From NCBI RefSeq assembly GCF_002575655.3, contig NC_053037.3, forward strand, positions 506,796,544-506,860,543: a DNA stretch of 64,000 bases. The letters are read 5' to 3'. The translations under genes were made by a program, and so were the position numbers. This document shows positions 23,057 to 34,899 of this stretch, piece by piece (the stretch's first letter is position 1; every line of letters starts with the position of its first letter). The notes under the pieces were generated by a model that saw only the letters and a list, made by a program, of their open reading frames with translations, did not search any database and was not told where the DNA came from. This stretch comes from Aegilops tauschii subsp. strangulata (Eukaryota; Streptophyta; Magnoliopsida; Poales; Poaceae).

Positions 23057-24096
23057 TATGTTCAACGAGAGGGAAATAACCTTTTATACATTCCTGCATT
23101 CGTGTGACAAGCATGCAGTGTTTTTTTGTGTGTGTGGGAGTCATTGGGATTTCAATCGTAATCGTGTCACGTGGCTTTGGTGGTAAGACTATCCACAGTG
23201 GTGCAGAAATAATGCAGCCTTAGTCACCTTACCTCTCTCCACGTAGTACGTTGGGTCCCACCAGTCAGAGGGTGAAACAAACAAATTAATAAGCAAAAAT
23301 AAAAGCGCCAGCAGTGTATCTTACCTCACACATCTCGCTACTGCTCGGGAACACTGTCCAATTGATCCCTCTGTTCGCTCACGTACTATTTTAAGTGAAT
23401 CCTTATTATAACATGCACACAAATTTTTGGCACTTGTATTCGACTTAAGTCAGTGTGCCACCGTATCTCGTATACTTACAACTCCCTCCGTCTAGGTGTA
23501 ATAAGTCACGTTAGAAGGTGCAAGGGGACCAAGGTGCATGTGTGTGTGTGTGTGTGTGTGTTTAATAGCATGTGTGTGTTAGAGAGAGCGACAGATCGAC
23601 TTACTCCTACAGAGATATGTTGTGTAGTACGATTTTAGCCGCGAGAGTCAGTGCATCCTCTCGTTTCCGGGCGTGTCCGGTAGGGACATGTGGACAGCTG
23701 CCACGCCCGCTCCGGACCAGCCTGGCCCACCCAAAGCCCCTCCATCGCCCGCGCGCGCTTCCCGTCCGAAACGGTCAGCGCCGCTCCAAAGAATCGGTGT
23801 CGCATTCATGCCCGGGCAGAGCGGACGCGACCTCTCACTGGCGCAAGAGTGATGGTTGCTTCGTTCGTCCAACTTACTGCTGGGTCTATTTGATTTGACG
23901 GCTCATTGGTCTTTATTACTGAGGTGGTAGGACTGCTGGATGTCCCATGCTTTCGGCGAAAGGAGGTACTACTACTAGATTACAATTTTCTCCATTCTTA
24001 CAGCGGAGGCGTGCAAGAGCAGTGAAAACACACAGGCTTTGTGATTACATGGCCCACCTCACACTATCACTGTGCGACACCTAACTCTTTACATAG
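23057..24096. other. No gene recognised; (GT)n and promoter-like duplicate
   Basis: Holds a (GT)n tract at 23538-23561, a lone MITE-like end (CTCCCTCCGTCTAGGTGTAA, 23482) and, at 23740-23790, a segment CGCGCGCTTCCCGTCCGAAA then CGGTCAGCGCCGC that matches 17832-17875 upstream of the 18101 ORF. It appears to be a decayed second copy of that promoter region without the ORF. Confidence 0.45.
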
Positions 24097-24731
24097 TACT
24101 CCCTCCGTTCCTAAATATTACTAGATGAGTCCCCGCGCATTGCCGCGGAACAGCGGTATATCTCTCTGCGCAAAATTATCGATTTCATAGAACTAAAAAA
24201 ACTCTATAACCGCATGACAAATGTGGTAGCCAAATTAAATAAACTCCCATCATCATTTAGATCATCCCACATAAGGAAAAAAGATCAGCCAACTCCTACT
24301 GCATAATGGGATTATATTTTTCTTTTTGACATGTTAATGGGACTTAAAAGCTGACTTACATGCATGCTACCGATGCATGCTTGCATGCAGACATGTTGAT
24401 GTGATTTAAAACCCACTCACATGCATGTGCCACGGTATTTCTGCATGCTTGCATGTGGCTTAGTGCGGAGCCTCTCAACATCTAGATCAGACGGCTATTA
24501 TGGACTGATTTACTTCATCTAACGGCTACATCAATTTTGATGATGTGGCTCAAGGAGAGGATAGAGAATTCCTAGTAGTGTGTGCTAGCTATTACTAGTA
24601 GATAAGTGTAGAGATTCCACTACATACGGAACAAAATGAATGAATCTAAACTTAAAATGCATCTATATACATCCACATGTGGTTCATGGTGAAATCTCTA
24701 CAAAGACTTATATTTATTAACGGAGGAAGTA
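24097..24731. mobile_element. Stowaway MITE interrupted by a Helitron
   Basis: The left end CTCCCTCCGTTCCTAAATAT begins at 24099 and the right end finishes CGGAGGAAG at 24729, with TA on both sides (24097-24098, 24730-24731). The part after the insert has the usual ACATACGGA and AAATGAATGAATCTA words. Removing 24121-24602 restores a MITE of about 149 bp. The right terminus carries a one-base variant of the usual CGGAGGGAG. Confidence 0.85.
24121..24602 (-). mobile_element. Small non-autonomous Helitron
   Basis: Read on the minus strand, it starts TCTACTAGTAATAGC (24602) and ends with CTAG (24124-24121). Eight bases before the CTAG is a hairpin, CCGCG-GCAATG-CGCGG (24148-24133). The host bases are A before and T after, the expected AT target, and there is no target duplication. 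At 482 bp with no Rep/helicase, it must have moved in trans. It sits within a Stowaway MITE, which gives clean boundaries. Confidence 0.8.
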
Positions 24732-24911
24732 CTAGTATAGTACATACTGTAATTTATCAGCGAGATAAATTTGTACAATGCTATGAAGCTTCCAGCTTCT
24801 GTTACATGTATCTTGCGTCCAAGGTTGCCCGTTGCAACATTTCATCAAATACAAAGGAGACTAACATGCATGCTATTGCATCTCAATGATTGACAGATCA
24901 TAGCAAATATG

Positions 24912-25009
24912 TACTCCCTCCGTTCCAAAATAAGTGTCTCAACTTTGTGCAAACTTTAGTACAAAGTTGTACTACTACTAAAGTTGACACTTATTTTGGA
25001 ACAGAGGTA
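24912..25009. mobile_element. Stowaway MITE, short
   Basis: 94 bp (24914-25007) with TA on both sides. Ends CTCCCTCCGTTCCAAAATAA and, reversed, CCTCTGTTCCAAAATAAGTG give a long imperfect hairpin; the inner arms contain GTGTCAACTTTAG-type sequence. Confidence 0.85.
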
Positions 25010-25129
25010 GCTAAAGAAAAAAACGATCCATGCAGTCCCTAGCCCTTGAACCGTGAACCCTGACCAGGCTTCAATTTGCTGCCAACGTTCGAGCTTCCTA
25101 ATAAATGAAGTTTGCAACCTTTTGACCAT

Positions 25130-25690
25130 CAGATCATTTTGTGCAGTTTCACCAAAATCGAGATGAGCATCCGTGTGGCAAAGAAATTGAAGAAGCGTGA
25201 TTAGAATAAGATTACTGGGACTAGTTGTTGAGACATAAACTCATCACAAATACAGTATGTAGAAGCCAGTAGAGGTATGTGCGGGGCAAAGAAGTAGAGA
25301 AATATCCACAGGGAGTGATGTGGGCAGCTGGAGCAGTGGTGCAAGCCGGCTGTAAAGGGAGTTGTACCTGAGGGACGTAGCTCAACCTTGAGGAGGGCGG
25401 CGGGAGGCGGCAACTGCCCACGTCGCGGCAGTGAGCAAGGGACGAAGTCAACCTCACCGGCTTTGTGAGAGAGAACGGCGGGGACCCCTGATCGGGACGT
25501 GCCGACAGTGGGTTTTCGCCGTCAGCGACGGCCACCGCATCTACACTAAGCATCCACCCCTTCCCCAAGCGGACGTGATCCGCCGGGATGTTAGAGATGT
25601 GGCCACAGTCGTTTTGTGCGAGAGAGTGTGAAGAGAGCAACCCCAGCAAGCAACCGTGTAGGCTGGCCCGTCCTGACTATGTATATAGTG
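25130..25690 (-). pseudogene. Diverged copy of the GTAQ exon and leader segment
   Basis: 25130-25175 reversed reads HLDFGETAQNDLMVK-like sequence in the position of the GTAQ exon. 25600-25690 holds GTTGCTCTCTTCACACTCTC and a TATA-like CTATATACATAG (25678-25687), resembling the candidate leader at 22558-22905. The ORF at 25221-25649 spans this leader and does not resemble a known protein. I interpret it as a degenerate duplicate of the 20-22.9 kb unit. Confidence 0.35.
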
Positions 25691-25959
25691 GAGCGGTTTC
25701 CTTTTCTCTCCATATGAACCTATCATATTGCGTACGTGCCAGTGAAGAAAGAAAACTTTATTTATAAATGACGCGGCACCTACTACTCGTTCTCCTATAT
25801 CCTTGCGCTTGGCATCTCCAAAATATTAACCTTGCGATTGGCTCTTCGCCTCTTCGGGAAGTCGAGCAATAATGGTAGTGCAGTATATATCATTCTGGCT
25901 ATATGAGACCGAATGAATTGCTGCACGTCCACCACGTGGGCGAGGGTCGAGGGGCGAGG

Positions 25960-26141
25960 GACAGTGCTACATACGGAGCAAAATGAGTGAATCTACACTC
26001 TAAAATACGTCTATATACATCAGTGTTTGGAGTATGTACTAGTAGTTCATATTGAAATCTACTAAAGGACATATATATTCCAAACAATATGATATAATCT
26101 CTATAACCAAGGTCGTAGGGACGAGGAGTAAACGGAGGGAG
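25960..26141. mobile_element. Partial Stowaway MITE
   Basis: Contains CTACATACGGAGCAAAATGA, GTGAATCTACACTCTAAAAT and TTCATATTGAAATCT, and ends AACGGAGGGAGTA near 26141. The left CTCCCTCCG terminus is not visible. Confidence 0.6.
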
Positions 26142-26152
26142 TAGTAAATTTT

Positions 26153-26290
26153 CTCCTCATCCTGCGAGCCACCGCGCGCATGGGCGAGGGAGCCGGTGTA
26201 AGGCGCAGCAAGCTTCACCTCATCCTGCGAGCCACCCGCCCATGGGCGGGGGAGCCGGCGTACTAAGCAAGCTTCTCCTCGTTCTGCGAG
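26153..26290. repeat. Tandem repeat, about 63 bp, just over two copies
   Basis: CTCATCCTGCGAGCCACC, CCATGGGCG(A/G)GGGAGCCGG and AAGCTTC recur; a third partial unit begins CTCGTTCTGCGAG. Confidence 0.8.
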
Positions 26291-29040
26291 TTGACGGGAC
26301 ACATCAAAAGTACTCCAGTGTATAGAGCCTTGCCTCTAAGGTAGGCCCCACATGGTTTGCCTCTTTTTTTAACATAACACGTCAAGTCGCAATTTGTTTG
26401 TTCACCCGTGGTAGACGATCCTCCCTCCACCAAGTGGACAACCAGTACATGTGCTGAATTACCATGTGGGCTGCCTTTTTCGTACAGAAATGAGCTCCAC
26501 CATGTACCCGCGCGGGTGTGGTTGGGAAAGAGACGGGAGTACGTGCGCCGTGCATGCACCTCTTCTCTTCGTGCACGTCCCCCACCTACGTGGGTGTGTG
26601 TGAGAGATACAAACCGCGTTCGTGAGTGTTTTTTGTTTTGGGGTGGGGGTGGGGTGGGGGTTGATTTTGTGAATTATTTGTGGGAATATGTGTCGATGAC
26701 GTCTCAAACAAATTTTTGCATGCAATGTGTGTGAAATGGAGGCCTATCCATATCATACATAGAGGGTCAGGCAATCCACAAGAAGAGAGGGAGGGGTCAT
26801 AGCTATCGATAGAATCGAAGAGAGGATCAAGTGGGTGGGTGCGAGATCGATGAAGAGAGCCATCGAAATTGTGTGTGTGTGCAAGTCAAAGATATAGGGC
26901 GACTGGCCTACCGGAACGTTAGAGGGCACATGTCAAGTTTGTGTGTGGCAGGGAGACATGACTAGAGCGCTCGATGTATCGGTGTGTGTGGGGGAGAGGG
27001 GGTGGGGGGAGGGGTAGGCAGAGGCCTAACTATAGAGGTAGAACGACTCGTATATGTGTTGAGAAGGAGAGACCCAGCTATGTCTTGAGGGAGATCGGTC
27101 GACATCCATACATCACTGAAGGGCGGGAAATATGATGGGATAGAGAGAGAGGAGAGAGAGAGGGAGGGAGAGGGGTAGAGTGCTGGATGGGTGATGGAGT
27201 TGCTTCTCAAAGATGGTGGGAGAGGCCTACTAGACAAACTGAGGGTGGAACTGCAATGTTATCAATAAGAGTGGGGATGTGTTTCTGTGTGTGCCTGTGC
27301 GTGATAGATTTGTCGGGACGCATCCATGGATGATGAAGGGGAACCATGTGTTTGGTAAGCAAACCTAACTAGATCGGTAGATCAATTGTTGTTTGTAGGA
27401 GGAAGGGAGAGACACAACTAATGAGGTAGATCGATTGACGTGTGGGTAAAAACGAGTTATAAGGACCAAGCTAGCTATATGTATAGCGAGAGATTGGTCG
27501 GTGTATGTCCATTTGTTAGAGGCAAATAAGGCCCAGCGAGACGGATAGACAGAGAGAATGGAGCTAGGAGGTGGTGCGAGAGTCCCAACTACTAGCTAGA
27601 TAGGGGGAGGAGTGTGCGGTTGTGAGATCGATGAAAAGAGGGGCGAGAGTTTACACGTGTGTCTGACCGTATGAGAGACACGAGGCAAGGACACATAAAG
27701 GAGGAGATTGAAGGTGTGTGTGTATGTTGTAGGCAGGCATCGCTGGAGAGGTTTATCGATCGGTGCGTGTCGGAAAGGAGTTGTGGAGACTCTGGGAGAA
27801 CGACCTAAAGAAAAAAATGAATGTGCCCGGTGGATAGAATGCCGAGGGAGGGGGAGGGCGAGGAGGGCGTGTGCATGCACGAGAGAAAGTTAGTGGTAGC
27901 TACAAAGGATAGAGGATTGTGTGGGTGTAAGAGACTAACAAAGATCATAATTTGATATGAAAGCGGATTCATATATTTGAATAGGAGATCATAGTGTTTT
28001 AAACATTGCATGCATGAATATAGCGGTGATACACGTGTTGTGCACATGTTATACCATAATGTGATAATGCATGGCCTTTGCAACTCACAGCTAAATGCCG
28101 AACAATCTAAACCATACTATACATCAAACAATCTCACATTTTATTTGAATTTGTGATAATGTGTGGCGTTTGCAGCTTACAACTAAATATCGAACAATCT
28201 AAACAATACTATATATCGAACATTCTCACATTTCATTTGAATTTGTGGTAATGTGTGGTGTTTGCAACTCACATCTAAATACTTGTAGGCGTAGGGGGCG
28301 GGGCACCATACATAATGTCATAAACACATTATACATATGAGACATGGTTTAGATTATGAAGATCTAGCTAGAGCTAGAAATGTAATGTGATTTGAAATCA
28401 AAATAAAGTGGATTCAAAAAATCTAGTTCGAGTTCATATAGTACACATAGTTCATATGTAACTCGAGACTAATCATGTGGTGTGCTGTGAAGATAATACA
28501 CAAACGATGGTTTAACTTGACAATAATGATGATTGTGGATCTTATTAAAACAGAGAAATGAATTCAAATGCTTTGACTTCACAACAATCATTACTGTAGA
28601 TCTTATTCAAATAGAGAAACGAATTCAAATTTAGTTCATATTGAAGCGGTAGTATATACGTTTGGAATGCACTAAAACATTCATTTGTGTAGTAGGTTGC
28701 ATGCATTATACACGTAGCGAAATATTTTAATTGACCATAACATGAATTCAAAGTTTTGAATGACATTTGTAGTGCGCATTGATTTGGTACAGTACACGTT
28801 AGGCTTGTCCGGAAATTTCAACCCGCGCCTTGTTAGCCCGAAATATTTAAGATATATCTTTGTCTCGTTGTGCTCCGACAACTCCCTCCATCCCAACCCG
28901 CGCCTTACTATTCCGAAATTACAACGCGCACGAAACTCCCACCTCCTGTGAAATCCCGACACGCGAAATGCCCGTGGTACCCCTGAACCGAAAGAACCGC
29001 CTCAAATCAGTGGGGGTACTTTCGTAACTTACCCCACATT
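26291..29040. other. Long stretch without a recognisable gene
   Basis: 26640-26660 is a G-run block (see findings). 26860-27900 is rich in GTGTGTG, GAGAGAG and short words such as GAGATCGATGAA repeated irregularly; minus-strand Ser/Pro/His-rich ORFs here are low-complexity frames. 27940-29040 is AT-rich with local duplications. At 28811-29040 CCCGCGCCTT occurs twice in a stretch leading into the plus-strand gene, and may be its promoter region. Confidence 0.5.
28050..28282. repeat. Tandem repeat, about 95 bp, just over two copies
   Basis: Units contain GTGATAATGTGTGGCGTTTG, (C/T)AACTAAATATCGAACAATC and CTCACATTT(T/C)ATTTGAATT. Confidence 0.75.
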
Positions 29041-30197
29041 TCGGACAAGCGCGTCTCTAAGCCATGGTTCCCCACTGGCATCCCATCCGCCCACCCATTA
29101 GTACACCGAGGCCGCGAAAACCCGCGATGAAACCCCACACCCTGCTCCGTCCGCCACCCAGCCGGAGCCTCTTCCCCGACGACGTCGTCCACAGCAACAC
29201 CTCGACGTCCCTCATCCACCGTACCGGATGAGGATCCGTCGTCGATCTCATCGTCCCGCCGGTTCAGCCACCCCATCCTCCACCTCCAAGGAGCTGCCCC
29301 GACGTTCCCCTCGTCTTTCGCGCCACCTCCATTCCCACACCGCCGTCTTCACCTGCACCACCGGAAGAGCATCATCATCACTGTTTCCTCGGATGAAGCT
29401 GCGGCCTAATCGGCGCCACCAAAGAGGTTGTACACTAATCGCCGCATTTTCTTCTTGATTCGATCTCACGGTGCTGCCAGCGCTCGGTCCCGAGCCGACA
29501 CGGCGCGGCTCCATCCACGGCGGCATCGCCGGCCACTTCCTCCACAGCGTCGCTCCCTCGACGGCGACGTCCACATCAGTAAGAGCTGCTGCTGCTTTAG
29601 CTCCCGCTCGCACTGCTGCGCTGCTCTTGCTCTCGGTCCCCTGCCTGGTCTGCTCTTGCTATTGCTCTTCCTCGCGCTGCTGCTCTCGCTCTTGCTCTTG
29701 CTCTTGCTTGCGATGCTGCTCCGATTTAGCTACACTTCAATCGACTGAATTGACTTTTGGGTCAGTCGATTTTCAGGGGGTGGGGGGCTCGCCGGGGTGA
29801 AGGAAGAACCAGCCGCAGCGGGGAGGGGGGCTCGCCGGAGAGGTACCCCACTATCTATCTTAGGGTTCAGGATGGGGGCGGTGGTCGCCGGCGGTGGTGG
29901 GGCGTTGGCGGGGCGGTGGCGTGGGGATCGCCGAAGAAAAAGCTCGGCACGGGGGGTCTAGAGGGATGCCGGGGCGGCGGCGGACCGGCGGTGGGGAGTG
30001 TTTTCGGGGCGGGTGGGGTGGCGCACCGCCGGTCGCGGGCGGCGGGGGGCTACTGTTTTTCCAGTGGTGGCTGGCGGCTCAGGGGGTGGAGGTTGAAGAT
30101 GAACCGCAGGCCCTTGATTTCGTATCCAACGGCTGCAAAATCGACTGACCAGAGATGAAAAAGTCAGTCGACCGACGTGTAGCCTCACCTTGCTAGT

Positions 30198-30282
30198 GCG
30201 TTCAGTTTCGACAGCAAAATTCAGTTTCGACAGTTAAGTTCAGTTTCGACAGTTAAGTTCAGTTTCGACAGTTAAGTTCAGA
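30198..30282. repeat. Tandem repeat, 20 bp, about four copies
   Basis: The unit is TTCAGTTTCGACAGTTAAG; the first copy reads GACAGCAAAA. It lies in the intron between the first two exon candidates of the plus-strand gene. Confidence 0.9.
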
Positions 30283-31839
30283 GATAAGCGGCTGATGTAT
30301 TTTACATCTAGCACTTTGTGGTTATGTATTTTACGTCATGTATTGGAGATGCTATTAGAATTCCACTCAGGTTAACGTTGTTCGTTGTCTCTCTTGTCCT
30401 GCTTCAGCCTCGGCATCGTACAACTCACCGGAGCTGCTCCAACGACGAAACCCTCCATCATAGCGGAGCAGTACCTCGGGCTCCATCTTCAGACGCCTAA
30501 GATCTTCTTCCCCTCCTCCGACAGCAAAGTCAGCCGGAGCATCCTCACCGGCCAACCCAATCACACTGAGATCGACATGGCTTCGCCAAAGAGGTTGTAC
30601 ACTTGTTGCATCTCTTTTTTACTCTACATGTTATATATATTGTCCAATGAGCACACAAATTTGTTCCTTTAGTGTCTCCTTGAAAGAAAAAACGTAGGAA
30701 TTTTAATTTTCACTTGTCCTCCTTTTCAAATTCCTATTCATGAAGCATAAGACTAAGAGATAGTAGCATAATAGCATTATAACTGTACATTTTCTCGTGG
30801 TTTGACTTAATCTCACCTTGCTTCTTTGCATCCTGTGATCTTCCAATTGTTGTGAATCAAACACCCAGATTGGCACAAATCCTGTGTTTTTAAATTCTCT
30901 GTTTTGCACGTGCATTCCTATCCTATTCCTGTCTATTTCCTATCCCTGCATTGTTGGAATCCTCCAATTGTCAAAGAAAACCTTGCGTGGTTTGTCCCGC
31001 TCCTGCTGCGCCGTCGTCCACCCCAGCTCAGCTGCTCCAACGACAGAAGGGTCCAGCACAGCAGGGATCCGGCCCCCAGACTGTCTTTCGCCACCTCAGA
31101 TCTTCTTCGCCGCCGCTGGCAGCCATGAAAACTGCATTACCATCATCAACCGAACAGATGACCTCGAGGACTACACGGGTCCGCAAGAGAGGTCGCACTC
31201 TTTCGTGTCTGCTTACGTTATGCATCGCTTAATATTACATGCTACTTTATCGTCCTGTTCACCGATTAGACTCTGAGTCAGCTCCAAACTAATGGTCAAA
31301 CTTGATTTTTTTAAATGGTTGTGGGGTACATATCGGGGCCGCTATCAATAGTATCTATCTACTATCAGGTTAATCTCCGGTGTCTACTATGAGTTTCATG
31401 TTGGGTGGGAAACAAACAGTAAAGAAGCCATTATCTGTATTTTTAACTGAAGCCATTATCTGCCTGCTATTATTGGTTTTGGGTCTATCCACAGGTTGCT
31501 ACCATCACTCTGGATTTCTGCATGCACTCCTTACATAATCTCACTTCCTATGCATGACAGTTATTGTAAACAATGGAACTGAACATGTAGAGCAAAAGAG
31601 ACGAGCCTTGCGTGGCAATAAAAGTTCATGCAGACGTCGCTCCATGGTAGGCGCAAAGGCAGCCCCCCTCCACGCATTTCGGATTGTAATCGAGAGGAAG
31701 ATATCTGTTCTGAGGGGGATTCAGAAGGAGAAGACAACTCCTATTTACCCCCTGTGGTCTTCGCTCTAACTTGGCTTGCTGATGTTGGTTATATCATGCA
31801 TATGGTGTCTTGCATTGCTTACTTTATACATCAAATATG

Positions 31840-33240
31840 TCATCTGCTTAGTTTAGACATCCTTTGTGCGAATGCCATCTGTTTAGTTTATTCATCGTTT
31901 ATGTGAATTATGCAACGCCATCTTGTTTAGCGCAGCATCATATATGTGAATTTTGCAATGCCATCCTGCTTAGCCAGTCATCTTATATGTAAATTATATC
32001 AGGCCATCCTTTTTTTTCGTTACATATTACATTTGTCAACAATGTTAGTACATTCAACTGCTCTTCGTGTGCATCAGCCATTTGACACGGTGATGGCAAA
32101 TTCTGGAGTGAAAACAAGGTCTTTAGAGCGGACTATGCTATCTGACGAAGCGCATATCTCGCTGGTTACGGATAGCTCCTTAGAGGAGGATTCAGAGACA
32201 GATGACCAGTCCTATTCCCCCCCCCCCCGAGGTGTATGCTCTAACTTGGCAAGGTTATGTTCCTCATATCGTGCGTATGGTCTCTCACATTGCTATGTCA
32301 TTTGATTAGTTTAGACATGCTTTGTGTGAATGCCACCTGTTCAGTGTCTAATTACCATATATGTGAATTATGCATTGCCATCTTGTTGCAAGACATTATA
32401 TATGTGAATTATACAATGCTATCTTGTTGCAAAGGCATTATATATGTGAATTATGCAATGCCATGCTGTTTAGCCAATCATCATGTATGTGAATTATATC
32501 ATGCTATCATTTTTTTGTATTACGTGTTCCATTTGTCGACAACGTTTGTATATTCAACTATTCTTCCTGTGCATCAGCCATTTGAAGCGGTGATGGAAGT
32601 ATCTGGAGTGAAAACAAGGTATTCAGAGCAGGCAATGCTACCTGCTGAAGCAGACATCTTGCTGGTTACAGAGAGCTCCTCAGAGGAGGATTCAGAGACT
32701 GATGACCAGTCCTATTTCCCCCCTGAGGTCTATGATCAAACTTGGCAGGGTTATATTACCCATGTCATGCATGTTGTCTTGCATTGCTTAGTTTTTACAT
32801 CATATATGGATTGCCATCTGCTTACTTGCTTACTATATAAATCATATATTTGAATTATATCATGCCATCATGTTTACATAGTACATACACATCATCTATC
32901 TGAATTATGGCATGGCAACCCATTTAATAAAGACATCATATAGTTATATCATCTCATCCTGTTTAGTGTTTACAGTCATCATATTTTGAATTATGGCATT
33001 CTATCCGTGAATGTATGTGAATTATGGCATGCCAACCTATTTAATAAACACATTATATAGTTATGTTATGTCATCCTGTTTACATAGTCTCATATTTTGA
33101 ACTATGTCTTTCCATCTTTTTCAGTTAGCCATCATAATGTGAAATTGTGTCATGCTATCCTGTTTAGTTAGCCATCATATATGTGAAATTGTGTCATGCT
33201 ATCCTGTTTGGTTAGACAACATAAATATGAATTATTTCAT
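31840..33240. repeat. Dispersed intronic repeats (TATATGTGAATTATGCAATGCCATCCTGTTTAGC type)
   Basis: At least a dozen imperfect copies of TATATGTGAATTAT followed by (G/A)CAATGCCATC and CTGTTTAG fill the introns between the repeated acidic exons. They contribute the Leu/His-rich frames that run past the exon ends. Confidence 0.75.
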
Positions 33241-34899
33241 GCCCTCTTTTATTCCCCACTATCCATTGCACCTGTCTATCATAAAATGTCTATACTTTCA
33301 ATTACTTTTCTTGTTTATCAGCCATTTGAATTAGAGAGCGTGATGGCAGTATCTAAGGGAGTAACAACACGGTCTTCAGAAAAGATAGTGCTACCAGTTG
33401 ATGCAGATAGAACCACGGTTGTACTTGCCCAAGGACCAGATCCACCACACATAACCTAGACTCTCGCAGATTGTACCCCTACCCAGTTGGACAGAGAACC
33501 AGCTACACCCCTTCTAACCCCAACCCCGGCAGATAGTAACCCAGTTCCAGTTGACACAACACCGTCTCCACCACAGAGCACCCAAACACGAGCAGTTAGT
33601 AAGGGAACTGCAGTGCCCAAAAGCACGAGGACCACCACTCCGAATCCCAACTCAACGCTTAAAGGAGAAGAAGATTTGTTCTCAGGTCAGGTTCTGTAGC
33701 TATGGTTCATACTCCCTTGCTCTTGCATTACTGTATTTACTCATACCAACTATTTTCAAATTTGAAGGATGGAATTGAAACTCCAATGGCGCAACAGGTA
33801 TGTTTTAAACCTGTTTCTTTAACTGGTTTGCTGTTGTAACCTGCTCTATGTTGATTTCAGTTTCAATTGAATAAACAGTTATGTTCTCATGTCATGCACA
33901 TTACAAGTGTTGTTATTGCTCTATAGTTACCCACACTTATATTCTGTCTATTCTGCTTTGTCTTGAACAAATATTATTTGAACTGTGTCTCTATCTTGAT
34001 TTGGCAACAAAAACTATAATGATATAGACCATAAAGTGACCATGGTACATAGATATATGTTTGTTTCATGTTGTTATCCTATCCACTTTACTACTGAACT
34101 CATTTACCAAAATGAGTTTCATATACAACATGGTAAACATGTGATGTGTCTGCTTGTTTCTCTTTTAGAATGCGGACAAAATATTGGAGAACAGTACCGC
34201 GATATCCAATGGTAAAGGAAGTAATGCAGATAAGGTTCAAGATAGTGAGACATCCCTGTTGGTCTCCAAGAAAGCTGATAAAAAATATCTTGACGACGGT
34301 GAGGGAACCCAAAAGTCATGTCTTGATGTAGTGTTCGAGTTACTGGCCACTACTGCTGGCACAAGCTCTTCGAACTCACTGCCTGAATCAGTTCGTCTTC
34401 TTGAGTCTCAACTTCAAGTTGAAAGACATCAATCAGATGTGCTGCGACAGGAAGCTGAAGGACTGAGGAAGTCCCTGCAGAATTCAGATGCATATTTTCT
34501 GGTGCAACAGCAAGCGCTGGAGGATTTAAGCGCCAAACAAGAGAAAGTTAATAAGCTTGCTAAGCATCTTGCCAGCATTATGGGTACCCAGGATATTGTT
34601 TCTTGAGATCTTCTGAAGTGGTTTCAGTTCTGGATTTGTTTTGCTGCGGCGTTTATTTGCGCTGGTCGCCAACTTTGACAACCAGTGTATATGATATGCT
34701 GCTTTGTTCCCTATATTTGCACTGGTGGCGAACTTTGATGCCCAGTGGATGTAATATGTGTAATAGCCGTGATAGCCTAGCGTTAGTTGCTTGCTTATTT
34801 ATTTCCTTGTTGTCTTGTTTATTTGTTTGCTTGTAGTCATTGCAGTTCTTTTTCCGCGGTTAGCTAGTGGCTGCAATAACCTATTTTTTAAAACTAGGC

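Larger units (their letters stand above)
29041..34606 (+). pseudogene. Multi-exon gene of unknown function carried by the CACTA
   Basis: Several plus-strand exons are visible. An exon at 30408-30593 (GIVQLTGAAPTTKPS...IFFPSS) ends at AAGAG/GTTGTAC; a related exon at about 31010-31190 has APTTEGSST and PPQIFFAAAG. Three related exons carry (SVMEVSGVKTR) and SSSEEDSETDDQSY-like acidic text: about 31660-31770, 32080-32236 and 32581-32742. Then a Thr/Pro-rich exon (33325-33690, with a TAG at 33458-33460), a mini-exon GIETPMAQQ (about 33773-33798), and a last exon (about 34170-34606) with LLESQLQVERHQSDVLRQEA and LAKHLASIMGTQDIVS, a predicted coiled coil. The likely product is a nuclear-type acidic protein ending in a coiled coil; function unknown. 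It is called a pseudogene because of the stop, but splicing around it is possible. Confidence 0.45.

Noticed and set aside
26459..27880. Ser/His/Pro-rich minus-strand ORFs
   Set aside because: Products of GTGTGTG and GAGAGAG low-complexity sequence; no start context, domain or splice pattern.
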